From contig NZ_JFGT01000007.1 of NCBI RefSeq assembly GCF_000599885.1, positions 186,001 to 250,000 of the forward strand: a stretch of 64,000 bases of DNA, in the 5' to 3' direction. Shown in pieces: positions 40,968-51,262 of this stretch. Under the pieces are notes generated by a model. The model made no database searches. It was not told where the DNA came from and worked only from the letters and a program-made list of their open reading frames with translations. Origin of the DNA: Pantoea sp. IMH (lineage in GTDB: Bacteria; Pseudomonadota; Gammaproteobacteria; Enterobacterales; Enterobacteriaceae). How positions within the stretch are numbered: position 1 is the stretch's first letter; every line of letters begins with the position of its first letter. The translations under genes and the position numbers were made by a program.

Positions 40968-42005
40968 TCACCTCTGCTGTGAGTCGCGATCGGTCTGAAC
41001 TGCTGACGCAGGCGCTGCCGGGACGGATGCCGCCGGTACTACCTGACTTTCCGCAGACTCAGCCTGTGAGAGTTGAGGGTCTGGGTTTTTGCTGGCATCG
41101 CCGGGTATCGCCGGTGCCGCTATATTTTTAAAACTTGCCGCGTCGGGGTCGCTAATCTGCATGGTATCGCTTTCCGAGTTTTCCTTTTCAATCTGCTCTT
41201 CGGTATCGTGGTTCAATACCAGCAGGCTAATCCGGCGGTTAACGGCATCATTCGCGCCGCGGTTCTTCAGTTTCATGGTATCGGCCATGCCGACCACACG
41301 AAGCATTTTATTGCTGGCCAGGCCACCGATGGTCAGCTCCCGGCGCGAAGCGTTAGCGCGATCGGCGGAGAGCTCCCAGTTACTGTATCCCCGGTCGCCG
41401 TTGCCATAAGGGATGTCATCTGTATGGCCTGCCAGGCTCATCCTGTTGGGTATGTCGTTCAGGATGGGCGCAATCGCACGCAGTATGTCGCGCATATAAG
41501 GCTCTACATCCGAACTGCCCGTTTTAAACATCGGTCGGTTCTGGCTGTCGATAATCTGGATACGCAGCCCCTCTTCAACCATGTTGATAATCAAATGAGG
41601 CCGCAATGCCCGCAGCCGGGGATCGGCTTCGATCAGCTGATCCAGTCGTTCACGCAGCCGGTTCAGCCGGATCTCTTCCAGCTTGCGCTTTTGTGCGTCC
41701 ATCGAGGGCACTTTATGGACTTCTCCCTGCTGCTGCGTCGGATCTTCACCGCCGCCCGGAATCGGACTGACGCTGTCGCTGCTGCGTGCCCCGCCGGTCA
41801 CCGCCGTCTTCAGCGGCGTTTTAAAGTAATCAGCAATCTGCACCCGCTGCTGAGGTGTAGAGATCGAAATCAGCCACATCACCATAAAAAAGGCCATCAT
41901 GGCGGTCATGAAGTCTGCGTAAGCAATTTTCCATGAACCGTGTGCGCCATCATGACTCTTATGCTTCTTGCGCTTGACCAGCACAATAGGGTGGTTGTTC
42001 TTCAT
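40968..42005 (-). CDS. motB: Flagellar motor stator protein MotB
   Basis: 345 residues (E. coli 308). Proton-carrying Asp is D31 in [20 protein letters not shown], the single membrane helix. OmpA-like peptidoglycan-binding domain with [12 protein letters not shown] and [17 protein letters not shown]. The C-terminal tail after ~residue 270 is longer than in E. coli and rich in Ser, Ala and Pro. Overlaps the motA stop by 4 bp. Confidence 0.97.
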   Translation of the reverse strand: MKNNHPIVLVKRKKHKSHDGAHGSWKIAYADFMTAMMAFFMVMWLISISTPQQRVQIADYFKTPLKTAVTGGARSSDSVSPIPGGGEDPTQQQGEVHKVPSMDAQKRKLEEIRLNRLRERLDQLIEADPRLRALRPHLIINMVEEGLRIQIIDSQNRPMFKTGSSDVEPYMRDILRAIAPILNDIPNRMSLAGHTDDIPYGNGDRGYSNWELSADRANASRRELTIGGLASNKMLRVVGMADTMKLKNRGANDAVNRRISLLVLNHDTEEQIEKENSESDTMQISDPDAASFKNIAAPAIPGDASKNPDPQLSQAESAESQVVPAASVPAAPASAVQTDRDSQQR

Positions 42006-42895
42006 GCGTCCTGATCCGATGTCTGTTTCGCGGGCGATTTCGCGTTACGGACGTGCTCCTCCAGTTCGGTAAACGACGGTCGTTCCGTTGAGTAGAGCGT
42101 TTTACGGCCAAATTCAACGGCGATCTGCGGCGCGTAGCCATTCAGACTGGAGAGCAGCGTCACCTTAATGCACTGCATCATTTTGGTGGACTCAGCACAC
42201 TTCTGGCGCAGCACGCTAGCCAGCGGAGAGACAAATCCATAGGCGAGCAGGATGCCAAGGAAAGTGCCGACCATCGCGTGGGCAACCATTTCGCCCAGCT
42301 CGGCTGCCGGACGATCTGCTGATGCCAGGGTATGCACCACGCCCATTACCGCCGCCACGATGCCGAAAGCGGGAAGAGAGTCTCCCACTGCGCCGATGGC
42401 CGTAGCAGGAACGTCACATTCATGCTCGTAGGTTTCAATCTCTTCATCCATCAGCGCTTCGATTTCAAACGCGTTCATATTGCCGCTGACCATCAGACGG
42501 AGATAATCGGTAATGAAGTCCACTAATCTTTTATCGGCAAGAATGCGCGGGTAATTAGCAAAAATTTCACTGTCCTGCGGACTTTCAATATCCTGCTCCA
42601 GTGACAGCATCCCCTGCTGGCGAGATTTCGCCATCAGCCGGTATAACAGCGCCATCAGATCCATATAAACGGCTTTATTATATTTTGAGCCACGCATCAG
42701 GAGTGGAAAGGCTTTCAACGTCGCTTTGATCGCCTTGCCGTTATTGCCCACAATAAATGCACCTATCCCGGCACCACCTATTATCAGCAGCTCTGAAGGC
42801 TGATATAGCGCGCCAAGATGGCCCCCAACGATGGCATACCCGCCCAACACCGACGCGGTAACCAGGATGTACCCTATAATAATTAACACATTCAA
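42002..42895 (-). CDS. motA: Flagellar motor stator protein MotA
   Basis: 297 residues (E. coli 295). Four membrane helices; cytoplasmic loop with the charged residues that contact FliG ([15 protein letters not shown] region); conserved prolines in the last two helices. Forms the proton channel with MotB. First gene of the motAB-cheAW operon. The ~70 bp between the flhC terminator and its ATG contain no obvious sigma-28 consensus. Confidence 0.98.
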   Translation of the reverse strand: MNVLIIIGYILVTASVLGGYAIVGGHLGALYQPSELLIIGGAGIGAFIVGNNGKAIKATLKAFPLLMRGSKYNKAVYMDLMALLYRLMAKSRQQGMLSLEQDIESPQDSEIFANYPRILADKRLVDFITDYLRLMVSGNMNAFEIEALMDEEIETYEHECDVPATAIGAVGDSLPAFGIVAAVMGVVHTLASADRPAAELGEMVAHAMVGTFLGILLAYGFVSPLASVLRQKCAESTKMMQCIKVTLLSSLNGYAPQIAVEFGRKTLYSTERPSFTELEEHVRNAKSPAKQTSDQDA

Positions 42896-42964
42896 TCCTT
42901 ACGTCTGGTGACGAGTGGGTGGATGATTCCTGTGTGCGGCAGGCCTTTTCATTCAGCCTCAGGC

Positions 42965-42996
42965 AAAAAAAAAGCAGCGGTTAAATAACCGCTGCT
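42965..42996 (-). terminator. Terminator after flhDC
   Basis: Stem AGCAGCGGTTA / TAACCGCTGCT with 2-base loop and nine T on the minus strand. It separates flhDC from motAB-cheAW. Confidence 0.92.
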
Positions 42997-43022
42997 GGAT
43001 TCATTCCACGTGGGGAGCTCTG

Positions 43023-43601
43023 TTAAACAGCTTGTTTGACAGGTTCATCCAGCAGTTGTGAAATGTTATCGGCAGACTCTACCGAAAGTTTACGTCTTTT
43101 TACTGCTCTGGATGGCGGCTGGCAAAGGCTGCAAACAAAGCTGCCCACCGGCTGATGCGCATGATTAATAAAGCTTCCGCCGCAGCATTTGCAGTCAGAC
43201 AGTTCAAGCATGCCGCTCTCGACAAACCGGACCAGGGTCCAGGCGCGTGTCAGCGCTAACAGGGGGCCTTCATCCTGTTGCGGGCACTGCTCAAGGTAGA
43301 GCCGGTAGGCTTTGATCACAGCGTCCACGCCTTTGCTCAACCCGCTTTTGAGTAAAAACTGCCAGGCGTTGCAGAACATAGAAGAGTGAATATTCTGCTC
43401 CCAGGTCATAAACCAGTCGGTAGAGAAAGGAAGCATCCCTTTTGGCGGCGGGCTGCCGCGCAGTTCTTTATAAAGCTTAATTAAGCGGCCGCGGCTGAGC
43501 TGCGTTTCGCTTTCTAACATTTGCAGACGGGCGCCGAGGGTAATTAATTCCATCGCCAGCTGAATATCGCGTGCTTCCTGTACAATACTTTTATCACTCA
43601 T
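43023..43601 (-). CDS. flhC: Flagellar master regulator subunit FlhC
   Basis: 192 residues, as in E. coli. Zinc-binding cysteines in [10 protein letters not shown] and FVCSLC. Forms the FlhD4C2 activator of class 2 flagellar promoters. Its ATG is coupled to the flhD stop (one-base overlap). Confidence 0.98.
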   Translation of the reverse strand: MSDKSIVQEARDIQLAMELITLGARLQMLESETQLSRGRLIKLYKELRGSPPPKGMLPFSTDWFMTWEQNIHSSMFCNAWQFLLKSGLSKGVDAVIKAYRLYLEQCPQQDEGPLLALTRAWTLVRFVESGMLELSDCKCCGGSFINHAHQPVGSFVCSLCQPPSRAVKRRKLSVESADNISQLLDEPVKQAV

Positions 43602-43954
43602 TAACTCGCCCTCTTTTTCGGCAGCTCATCTTGCTTTGCAGAAGCGTTGCGTAATAAACGGCTGGATAACAGAATGCCCGTGTGGATTTGCTGAAGATCG
43701 TCCACGCGTGACTCCTGAGTCAGGCGGTTAATAGTGGTGTGGTCATTAAAACGGAACTGACAAATCAGCTGATTTGTTTCAGCGAGCTTGACCATTTCTG
43801 GCAGTGTCAGTTGAGCCAGTACATCGGCCATCGCTTCGTCAATACCCAGCCGGAACATGGCCGAGGCTTTTTCCTGGTTAATAAGGCGTTGTGCAAGCAA
43901 CAAATAAGACAAGTTGATATCGTAAATATGTTTGAGTAATTCTGTTGTACCCAT
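43601..43954 (-). CDS. flhD: Flagellar master regulator subunit FlhD
   Basis: 117 residues from the ATG that gives [20 protein letters not shown], matching E. coli FlhD; a frame open 49 codons further upstream is not coding by family length. Partner of FlhC; top of the flagellar hierarchy. Expression is expected to integrate many signals through the long upstream region, where a CRP site is visible. Confidence 0.97.
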   Translation of the reverse strand: MGTTELLKHIYDINLSYLLLAQRLINQEKASAMFRLGIDEAMADVLAQLTLPEMVKLAETNQLICQFRFNDHTTINRLTQESRVDDLQQIHTGILLSSRLLRNASAKQDELPKKRAS

Positions 43955-44820
43955 TTCTGTTCCGTCCTGACTGACACTACATAAACGTTTGCGGACAACG
44001 CCGCTACCTTGGTTGCTGCTAGGTAAAGCTAAAAATGGCAAAAAAATTAGTGGCAGAAGCCAAACGTTTGCGAAGCTGTAAGGTGCCTTAAGGCGTCTCA
44101 CAGAAAGTAGTCATTAACCCATTTTGCCAGTTACTGCTCCTGAGGTTTTCCGGCTCTTCCCTATCGTTTTCTTACGCTCTTTTAAGACTAATCCGAAAAC
44201 AAGGCAACTCTATCTGCTCTGATTTCGACATACAACGTGAGCCACCCTTAATTTTAGATAAAGTGTGATCCAGATCACACTTTTTGGCGATCTTTACTAA
44301 AATAACCCTTCAGCAATACTGTTGATTAGTACGCTAAGTAATCAAAAACCGCCCAATTTGTTAAAAATTACCTGTTAACGCACTTTTACAAATGAAAATC
44401 ATTCATTTCACGAGCTTTGTACGGTTTAGAAATGTGATGGCGATCTTATTTAGTTATTAATGCTAGCTTACCTTAAATTATAGGGGTTAAATTCTGATAA
44501 CAACCCGGCGTAACGCATATTAAATAATCACTAAAGGTGACAATTGAGGAGGTAAAAGAAGACAAAAATGTGACAGACATCAACAATTGCTGGGAGGGTG
44601 AAAAGGTTTTGTAAAGCCCGGCAGGCTTGTGTTTACGGCCTGACAGCAAATGTAACAGGGGGTATATTAAGGATATGAATGTTTGGGATGAGGTTTGAGG
44701 TAACCGGGGTTAGTATCGGCGTCTGCGCTTAATTCTTTAGTAAACAGACATTTTTTTACTTTTTTCTTTTAAAATGGCCCTCTTTTGCCTTTGTCATGCG
44801 GATTTCCCACAGGTGAACTC
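43955..44820. other. Long AT-rich flhDC control region
   Basis: About 870 bp without a gene, markedly AT-rich, between flhD and the otsA terminator. Long untranslated leaders and several regulator sites are usual at flhDC. Only the CRP site could be fixed; no IS element, often found here in E. coli strains, is present. Confidence 0.6.
44264..44279. promoter_or_regulatory. CRP site upstream of flhDC
   Basis: TGTGATCCAGATCACA is a perfect TGTGA-N6-TCACA palindrome flanked by AAAG and CTTT, 310 bp before the flhD start. In E. coli, CRP activates flhDC from a similar distance. Confidence 0.88.
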
Positions 44821-44822
44821 AC

Positions 44823-44850
44823 AAAAAAAGGCGATCTGAGATCGCCTTTT
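44823..44850 (-). terminator. Terminator after otsA
   Basis: Stem GGCGATC / GATCGCC, TGA loop, seven T on the minus strand; 20 bp past the otsA stop. Confidence 0.9.
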
Positions 44851-44868
44851 GTGTATACATGGCATGGC

Positions 44869-46299
44869 TTATGCTAGTCGCGGAAAGGTGGCCACTTTAC
44901 TGGCCTCTCCTTGCTCTTTCGTCCGGACTGGAATAGCCAGCAAATCTTTCATATATGACTTACGCCAGTGGGTTATATCGTTCTTACGCAGTATCGCCAT
45001 CATATCGTTATAACGAGAGATACGCTCATTCAGCGGCATCGTGGCTGCCTGATTAAGGGCAGCGGCCACTTCGTCGCGATCGTAAGGGTTAACGATAAGG
45101 GCCGAGGTCAGCTCATTCGCTGCACCGGCGAAGCGGGAGAGCACCAGCACGCCGGGATCTTCCGGGTCCTGTGCTGCCACATACTCTTTAGCCACCAGAT
45201 TCATCCCGTCACGCAGCGGCGTTACCAGGCCGATATCGGTCAGGCGGAAAATTTTCATCAGCAGACGGCGATCGAAATGCTGATTAAGGTAGTAAAGCGG
45301 CGTCCAGCCCAGCGTGCCATATTTACCGTTAATACGGCCGGCTTCCGTTTCAAGCTGATGGCGGATGTCCTGATAGGCCTGCACATCGCCACGGGAGGTC
45401 GGTGCGATCTGAGAGTAACGGATATTGCCGCGATGCTCAGGATAGTTTTCCAGCAGCGCTTCGTATGCCAGGAAGCGTTCCGGCAGGCCTTTCGAGTAGT
45501 CCAGGCGTTCGCAGGCGATAATATTTTTTGCATCGCCCAGTTCGCGTTTCATCGCGGCCATTTTCGGCGGTAGCGGGCCTTCAGCCATCTCTTTGATGCT
45601 GTCTGGCTCAATGCCGATCGGATAGACTTCTGTCGCGAAACTGTTGCCAAACGCACGATGTTTTTTCCCGTCACTCTGCACCTGGGTCAGCAGCGAGAGG
45701 CTTTCAAGAAACGCGGTACGATCGCTTTCCGTCTGGAAGCCCAGCAGATCGTATTCACACAGCATTTCCAGTAATTCTTCATGGGGCGGTAACGCGTTGA
45801 AAATTTCCGGCGTTGGAAAAGGAATGTGCAGGAAGAATCCGATACGGTTATTCACGCCCAGCTTGCGTAACGCGGCGGCGAACGGCAGCAGATGATAATC
45901 GTGTATCCATAAGACATCATCCGGCTTGAGTAACGGCAGCAGGCGCTGGGCCAGTTGGGTATTTACGTCACAATAGCCTTCCCACGCCTCGCGCTGGAAG
46001 TTAACCAAATCGAGTCTGTAATGGAAGGCAGGCCAGATAACGGCGTTGGAGAACTGCAGATAGTAGAGATCGTAATCGTGCTGATTGAGTGCAAAGGAGG
46101 CGTAAGTCACATTATCCTGCTCAAACAGGTTCAGCTCCTCGCTTTCTTCCTCACCCTCGTTGATATCGCCGTTCCAGCCGAACCACAATCCTCCGGTGGT
46201 CTTAAGCGCATCCATAATGCCCACGGTCAACCCGCCCGCGCTGGTTTTGGAACCGTCAGGAACTGCGATGCGGTTAGATACGACTACTAAGCGACTCAT
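44869..46299 (-). CDS. otsA: Trehalose-6-phosphate synthase OtsA
   Basis: 476 residues (E. coli 474). GT20 glycosyltransferase joining UDP-glucose and glucose-6-phosphate. [47 protein letters not shown] and [17 protein letters not shown] are diagnostic. Osmotic and stationary-phase protectant synthesis. Its ATG lies 26 bp inside otsB, so the two are coupled. Confidence 0.98.
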   Translation of the reverse strand: MSRLVVVSNRIAVPDGSKTSAGGLTVGIMDALKTTGGLWFGWNGDINEGEEESEELNLFEQDNVTYASFALNQHDYDLYYLQFSNAVIWPAFHYRLDLVNFQREAWEGYCDVNTQLAQRLLPLLKPDDVLWIHDYHLLPFAAALRKLGVNNRIGFFLHIPFPTPEIFNALPPHEELLEMLCEYDLLGFQTESDRTAFLESLSLLTQVQSDGKKHRAFGNSFATEVYPIGIEPDSIKEMAEGPLPPKMAAMKRELGDAKNIIACERLDYSKGLPERFLAYEALLENYPEHRGNIRYSQIAPTSRGDVQAYQDIRHQLETEAGRINGKYGTLGWTPLYYLNQHFDRRLLMKIFRLTDIGLVTPLRDGMNLVAKEYVAAQDPEDPGVLVLSRFAGAANELTSALIVNPYDRDEVAAALNQAATMPLNERISRYNDMMAILRKNDITHWRKSYMKDLLAIPVRTKEQGEASKVATFPRLA

Positions 46300-47083
46300 A
46301 ACCTTGACTCCTTACCGACGATTTATCGTCTTGATCTAATTGTAATAATGTTTGATTTAGCCAGTGATGGACCGATGCGACGTCAGGTAGCCGGTATGCC
46401 GCCTGTGTCTCGCCCTCACCCACTTTAATAGAGATCCCATCCATGGCATTGACCGTATTAAATCCTGCCTCATCGGTCAAATCGTCACCAATAAATACCG
46501 GCGTTCTGCCGGTAAACGGCGCCTGCTGCATAAAATCATTCAGCGCAGCGCCTTTATTCACACCCTGCGGTTTGAGTTCCACCACGCATTTCCCCGGCTG
46601 GAGCGCCAGCATGGGATAGCGTTTGGTCATTGCTTCAGCAAGTTCACATATGGCTTGCTGATAGTGTTCGGCCTGACGGTAATGCAGTGCAAAGGCCATC
46701 CCTTTTATTTCAAGCTGCGTGCCCGGCATCTGCGCCAGGGCGTCGCCGAGTAACACTGCAAGTTCGCCACACACGTTATCCGGTAGTGAAATACATTCGG
46801 TTTTGCCATTAATATCACGTCGTTCGGCGCCGTGAACGCCCGCCAGCGGAAGCTGAAGCGGCGCAACGAGCTGATCGAGTTCGGCGATTGGGCGGCCAGA
46901 GACCAGCGCCAGCGCGCCCTCATTCACTTCAGCCAGTTCTTGCAGATTCGCGATCACGCCTTCAGGGATAAATACGTCATCCGGGCGAGGCTGGATAGCC
47001 GCAAGTGTTCCATCGACGTCGAGGAAGAACGCATAGCGCTTGTCCCGGAGAAGCTGGGGGCCAGCATCTTTCTGGATGTTCAC
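46274..47083 (-). CDS. otsB: Trehalose-6-phosphate phosphatase OtsB
   Basis: 269 residues (E. coli 266). HAD phosphatase: DVDGTLAAI nucleophile motif, LVSGRPIAEL, and GDDLTDEAGF. Releases trehalose from trehalose-6-phosphate. First gene of otsBA, an RpoS-dependent osmotic stress operon in E. coli. Confidence 0.97.
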   Translation of the reverse strand: MNIQKDAGPQLLRDKRYAFFLDVDGTLAAIQPRPDDVFIPEGVIANLQELAEVNEGALALVSGRPIAELDQLVAPLQLPLAGVHGAERRDINGKTECISLPDNVCGELAVLLGDALAQMPGTQLEIKGMAFALHYRQAEHYQQAICELAEAMTKRYPMLALQPGKCVVELKPQGVNKGAALNDFMQQAPFTGRTPVFIGDDLTDEAGFNTVNAMDGISIKVGEGETQAAYRLPDVASVHHWLNQTLLQLDQDDKSSVRSQGYESLSSRI

Positions 47084-47202
47084 TGGATTCCTCCTGATTG
47101 AAGGGTTAAAGAAATAACGGAGTTGACGCTGGCGTCCTGGGCTGATCGTAAAAGTGACCCTGGCAGAGGAAGGTAAAGAAAGGCGGTTATATCATTCATC
47201 GT

Positions 47203-47496
47203 TTATCTGGAACAAAGTCCTTTCCGTTGCGGATTGCTGTCTGAGAGCAGCAACTCCGTCGCATTATCCACACGCCATCGCGTAACCATTTCAGCCTCAA
47301 GTATAGTCGCTGATCCGCACTCTGCCAGACGAAACGGCGGGAAGACGCACTCTGCGGGGCCATTAGCCTGCCAAAATACCGGCAGAAAAGCGCCAGGAAT
47401 ATGATGAATTAATCTGAGTATTTTGATGGAATGGGCAGGAATGAACAGGGAAGCCGCCCGCTTTTGTGCGGCGGAACGAGTCCGCCCTGAGGTCAC
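47203..47496 (-). CDS. Possible 97-residue ORF after the HD-GYP gene (doubtful)
   Basis: A GTG that touches the HD-GYP stop (TGAGTG) opens a 97-codon frame. It has no recognisable domain, no membrane segment and no ribosome site of its own beyond coupling. It may be translated by re-initiation or be chance; the ~410 bp between otsB and the HD-GYP gene otherwise hold only the otsBA promoter region. Confidence 0.25.
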   Translation of the reverse strand: MTSGRTRSAAQKRAASLFIPAHSIKILRLIHHIPGAFLPVFWQANGPAECVFPPFRLAECGSATILEAEMVTRWRVDNATELLLSDSNPQRKGLCSR

Positions 47497-48678
47497 TCAG
47501 CAGGCGATCGGCTGCATCCAGAGCGCGTTGATGTCGATATCACCCCAGTTACTCTTTTCTTCCGGTCCGCTGATGCTGTCCCAGCAGAAACGATCGGCCA
47601 GGTCAACGATCTCGGGCCGGGTGCGCTGATTGCTGGCAAGCGACCAGAATACGCAGACTTTTGGCGTTAACAGGGAATCATCGCCAGGCTCGGCCACAAC
47701 GGCAATACGTCCTGACGCCAGTCTTACGACCGACCCTGGCGGATAAATGCCAACGGCTTTAACGAAGGCGTAAAACACCTTGCGATCGAAGTGTCCGTTC
47801 CAGCTCGCCATTTGCCGCATCGCGCTGGCAGGGTTCCAGCCGCTTTTATAGGGGCGATCGGAGGTGACCGCGTCATAGACATCACATACCGCTGCCATTC
47901 GCGACAAGAGCGAGATGGCTGGCCCTTTCAGCCCGTGCGGGTAGCCTGACCCATCGATTTTTTCATGGTGATGCAGCGCCACATCCAGCAAGTCATCATC
48001 GCCACCGCTTTTGCGCAGCAGCGCTTCACCCAGCACCGGGTGCTGTTTCATAATGCGGAATTCGTCATCGGTCAGTTTGCCCGGCTTGTTAAGGATTTCC
48101 AGCGCAATTCCGGCCTTACCGACATCGTGCAGTAGTCCCGCCGTACCTGCTCTGAGAACCAGTTTTTCATCCAGGTTAAGCTGTCGGGCCAGCGAGATCA
48201 TTAGCGCGCAAACCGCGACAGAGTGCAGATAGGTATAATCATCATGTGTTTTGAGCCGCACCACGCTGAGTAACGCGGCGGGATGGCGGCTGATAGAGCC
48301 GCCGATCTCGTCCACCAGCGGCAGTGTACTGACCGTATCAATGGTTTTGCCGAGCCGCGCATCGCTGAACATGTCCATCACCTGCCCTTTTGCATTGAGG
48401 CAGATCGCCTGCGCCTGCGCCACTTCTTCACAGAGATTGCGACGTCCGGAGACCGCCGTCAGTACAGGCGGCGTTGACGGCCCGGTGCGTTCCGGGTGGA
48501 CACCTTTATCCAGATCGATCCAGACTTCTTTAATGCCGCTCTCGATGATTGTCTGAATCTGCTCCTGTTGCGTGAGCAGCATATCATTATGCACCTGCGC
48601 GTGTTTCAGCCAGAACACCTCCAGCTTGTGCACATACATGCCGGTGCGTAACTCCGCTACCGGAATCAGCTGTATCAT
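47497..48678 (-). CDS. HD-GYP domain protein, probable cyclic-di-GMP phosphodiesterase
   Basis: 393 residues from the ATG at 48678 (GGGAGAG upstream); an in-frame extension of 34 residues lacks support. N-terminal DUF3391 (residues ~1-130), then HD-GYP: HD at 184-185 (GLLHDVGKAGIAL), LPGKL-type segment, HHHEKIDGSGYP (GYP at 245-247) and CDVYDAVTSDRPY. All metal residues of the active family are present. It would lower c-di-GMP, fitting control of motility versus attachment next to the flagellar region. Separate gene, divergent from the cold-shock gene. Confidence 0.9.
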   Translation of the reverse strand: MIQLIPVAELRTGMYVHKLEVFWLKHAQVHNDMLLTQQEQIQTIIESGIKEVWIDLDKGVHPERTGPSTPPVLTAVSGRRNLCEEVAQAQAICLNAKGQVMDMFSDARLGKTIDTVSTLPLVDEIGGSISRHPAALLSVVRLKTHDDYTYLHSVAVCALMISLARQLNLDEKLVLRAGTAGLLHDVGKAGIALEILNKPGKLTDDEFRIMKQHPVLGEALLRKSGGDDDLLDVALHHHEKIDGSGYPHGLKGPAISLLSRMAAVCDVYDAVTSDRPYKSGWNPASAMRQMASWNGHFDRKVFYAFVKAVGIYPPGSVVRLASGRIAVVAEPGDDSLLTPKVCVFWSLASNQRTRPEIVDLADRFCWDSISGPEEKSNWGDIDINALWMQPIAC

Positions 48679-49315
48679 TTTTTCTCTCCCGCCTCCCCTG
48701 TCTGTTACTCCTGTTATCAGTGATATCGGCTTATCCGGATAAACCTTCACCCCCAACAACGAGGATCGGCGGTTTTGCACCGCTTTTTACAAATCCCGAC
48801 GGAGGTAGGGATTAGAAACGGTGGGAGTCGCGAGGCGGTTGAACGCCCAAAATCCGTTTACGCTGCTGGTTTTACACATCGGCTTACCGGTCTTTTACGT
48901 CTTTCTTTCATCAGATCTTTAATGAGGCTACAGGAAAACGTCTTTGATATGACGACTCTGCCGTTTGGCGTTTTACTCGCACACAACTGAACCGGCCAGG
49001 GTGACTGCCCCCTGGTTAAGCAGCGGTTTCACCACATCCAGCGGCTGCGGCGCAGTAAAAGATAGCGCCGAAAAAAAGATGTTCAGAGAATTATCTTGAG
49101 ATAAAGCTTGCTAATGCGGCTCAGGCATGACTAAATAGCGTCATCGGTTTGGAAGACAGACCTTATGAAAGCAGTTTTAGTAAAGCAGTTCTCAGTTCAA
49201 GCGTTATCCACAGATACCCCTTCTTCGTGAGCCTCCTCCTAAGTGCCCAATAAGTTATCATCTGCTGTACAGGCCATCTCTGCCGCTTACGTGGCTCAAA
49301 ATTAAGGAAGTATCT
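48679..49315. other. Intergenic region with cold-shock leader
   Basis: About 640 bp between divergent genes. The last ~150 bp probably form the long 5' leader usual for cspA-type mRNAs. A 21-codon frame (49165-49230) has a weak GGAAG site and no known relative. Nothing else supported. Confidence 0.45.
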
Positions 49316-49528
49316 ATGTCTGGTAAAATGACTGGTTTAGTAAAATGGTTTGATGCGGGTAAAGGTTTTGGTTTTATCGCGCCTCAGGACGGCAGCAAAG
49401 ATGTGTTCGTTCACTTCTCTGCAATTCAGGGTTCTGACTATAAGACCCTGGACGAAGGCCAGAGCGTTGAATTCACCATCGAAAATGGTGCCAAAGGCCC
49501 TTCAGCCGCTAACGTTGTTGCCCTGTAA
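49316..49528 (+). CDS. CspA-family cold-shock protein
   Basis: 70 residues, the size of E. coli CspA. OB-fold with RNP1 KGFGFI and RNP2 VFVHFS, N-terminus [11 protein letters not shown]. Binds single-stranded RNA and melts structure. Closest by eye to CspA/B/G. AAGGAAG lies 5 bases before the ATG, and a terminator follows. Which paralogue it is cannot be settled here. Confidence 0.93.
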   Translation: MSGKMTGLVKWFDAGKGFGFIAPQDGSKDVFVHFSAIQGSDYKTLDEGQSVEFTIENGAKGPSAANVVAL

Positions 49529-49602
49529 GGGAACATCGTCTGTTACCTGACTTACGATAGCGATGAAGGCATCAGCCTGAGCAGTTAAGTTAAGGTAACG
49601 AA

Positions 49603-49629
49603 TAAAACCCGCCAAGGCGGGTTTTTTTG
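49603..49629 (+). terminator. Terminator after the cold-shock gene
   Basis: Stem AACCCGCC / GGCGGGTT with AA loop and a run of seven T. Confidence 0.9.
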
Positions 49630-49762
49630 TTTGTCGATAATGTGCGTCTCTGGAAACCACGCCTTTTCGCCCTCTTGCTGCTCAAGGCTTTGCGGGTAGA
49701 TGACCGACGCAAATGTCGTGCCTGCACTTTGCGGCATCGTCGCTCAACGGTGACAGACAACG

Positions 49763-49793
49763 AAAAGCCCGCAACCTTTGAGGGTGGCGGGCT
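49763..49793 (-). terminator. Terminator after the first KGG gene
   Basis: Stem AGCCCGC / GCGGGCT with 14-base loop, then TTTTCG on the minus strand, about 30 bp past the stop. Confidence 0.65.
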
Positions 49794-49824
49794 GTATACT
49801 GTCGTTCACGGTTAACCGGGCACT

Positions 49825-50004
49825 TTAGCTACGGCCGCTGGACTTACCGCCTTTTTTGCCCGCTTCAGAGGCTTTTTCAGGATTATCTTTGAAATTCCCG
49901 CCGCCGCTACCACTACCGCTGCTTTTGCCGCCTTTTTTACCGGCTTCTGATGCTTTTTCACGATCTTCGGCAAAGTTGCCGGAATTACCACGATGCTGAG
50001 TCAT
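49825..50004 (-). CDS. KGG-repeat stress protein (YciG type), copy 1
   Basis: 59 residues, almost entirely Gly, Lys, Ser, Ala and Glu. Two KGG repeats of the form EKASEAGKKGGKSSG, at ~17-30 and ~43-56, joined by a Gly/Ser linker. The first 22 residues equal those of copy 2 at 57.5 kb. YciG-like proteins are small, hydrophilic and stress- or stationary-phase-induced; in E. coli YciG affects motility. Biochemical role unknown. Monocistronic, with its own terminator. Confidence 0.88.
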   Translation of the reverse strand: MTQHRGNSGNFAEDREKASEAGKKGGKSSGSGSGGGNFKDNPEKASEAGKKGGKSSGRS

Positions 50005-50428
50005 AAAAACTTCCTATTCGTGTTTAATTTATTCCACCGAAAGCGCAGGACGTTAATAATTACGTCAGCCATCGGTAGCCGTGATGCCTGAATAATTGTA
50101 GTCAGGCTGCGCTATTCACGCCATCAAAGCGGCAGAGTTATTTCGATAATTCCGCAAAGGTAATTTAACTCACTGTGAATTAACGCGTTTAATATTCTCC
50201 CGTTTCGCTTTATCGGCTGGCGGGTCCATCCGCTATTAATCTGCCTTTATTTCACTTCGGGCTAAAAAATAATCTCCTATGATTCAAAGCGCTGCGAAAT
50301 AATGAATCCTTTAATGGCGGCTGTGCGAGGCCGCTCTGGTTTTTGCTTCAGAAAATACCCGTCCCGCCGCCTGACTGACCGCCTTAAAATGCGTTCTGCC
50401 AATTGCCCTTCGGGCTCCAGTAAGCATT
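50005..50428. other. Intergenic, AT-rich, with inverted repeat at its right end
   Basis: About 420 bp. It holds the KGG promoter and a stem (GGCGGC ... GCCGC with a later T run, 50314-50346). An 11-bp inverted repeat, CCTTAAAATGC at 50382 and its complement at 50424, encloses a smaller GCCC/GGGC stem and the stop of the next gene. No coding frame. Confidence 0.45.
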
Positions 50429-51262
50429 TTAAGGTTTAGTTGCGGCAACACGTTCAAACTCCAGCGCATCGTGACTGCAAAACAGTGTCAGCCCTTCTGT
50501 ATGTGTGCAGGATAGCGCCCTGAGCTTCTGCTGGTTGAGGCGACGGGCTTTATTGTCTTGCGCCATAAACCATTGATAGAAGCGCAGGCCTGGCGTGCAA
50601 TGTCGCTGCGCCTGATGCATTTCCCCGCGAAAAAACCAGGCATCTCCGCCATGCAATGTCCAGCCGCTGGCGGTGCGTATGGCAATCCCTGCATGGCCTG
50701 TGGTATGTCCGGCAAGCGGGATCATCAGAATTTCCGGCGGCAATCCGTTCAGCTGATTTACCGCGTCAAACCCAAACCATTTTTCGCCGGTGGCCTGATA
50801 GCCCTGCCATCCTGATATTCCTCCCCATTGCGCGGGTCGGTAGCGCTGCGTTGTCAGCCAACTGTGCCGCTGCCGGGCGGTGTTTATCTCCTCTTCCATC
50901 AGATGTACCCTGGCATGAGGAAAGTCGCTTATTCCCCCAGCGTGGTCGAAATCGAGATGGGTAAGGATGATATGCCGTACGTCCGCTGCATCAAAGCCGA
51001 GCGCCTGAATTTGTGATAGTGCGGTTAGCGACCTGTTTCGCTGAATATTATTGATTGCGCGGAAAAAGGGTGACAGGGTTGTGGCCGGCGCCTGCATATC
51101 TTTATGACCAAAACCGGTATCTACCAATACCAGCCCGTCACGGTCAGTCTCGATCAGCAGGCAATGGCAGATCAGCTTCGCTTTTAATCCCCTGCTGAAC
51201 CCGTCATACAGCGCTCCGCCAGCAGGACACATGCAGCCGCAATTAAGATGGTGGATTTTCAT
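50429..51262 (-). CDS. Metallo-beta-lactamase-fold hydrolase
   Basis: 277 residues from the ATG at 51262 (GAGG 8 bases upstream; the frame extends 19 residues more without support). MBL motif ILTHLDFDHAGG, LVDTGFG before it, GHTTGHAGI and LHGGDAWF after it supply the dinuclear metal site. A Cys-containing N-terminus (HLNCGCMCPAGG) is common in one subgroup of lactonase-like members. The fold includes AHL lactonases and glyoxalase II; substrate cannot be assigned. Alone in its transcript. Confidence 0.88.
   Translation of the reverse strand: MKIHHLNCGCMCPAGGALYDGFSRGLKAKLICHCLLIETDRDGLVLVDTGFGHKDMQAPATTLSPFFRAINNIQRNRSLTALSQIQALGFDAADVRHIILTHLDFDHAGGISDFPHARVHLMEEEINTARQRHSWLTTQRYRPAQWGGISGWQGYQATGEKWFGFDAVNQLNGLPPEILMIPLAGHTTGHAGIAIRTASGWTLHGGDAWFFRGEMHQAQRHCTPGLRFYQWFMAQDNKARRLNQQKLRALSCTHTEGLTLFCSHDALEFERVAATKP

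Noticed and set aside
44535..44570. AGGAGG-like ribosome site followed by ATGTGA in the flhDC control region
   Set aside because: The spacing is about 15 bases and the ATG is followed at once by a stop, so no peptide gene is supported.
48775..48990. 71-codon plus-strand frame upstream of the cold-shock gene
   Set aside because: No good ribosome site at its start, no similarity, basic low-complexity composition typical of chance frames.
49165..49230. 21-codon frame that could be a leader peptide of the cold-shock gene
   Set aside because: Weak ribosome site and no known relative; kept only as part of the intergenic note.
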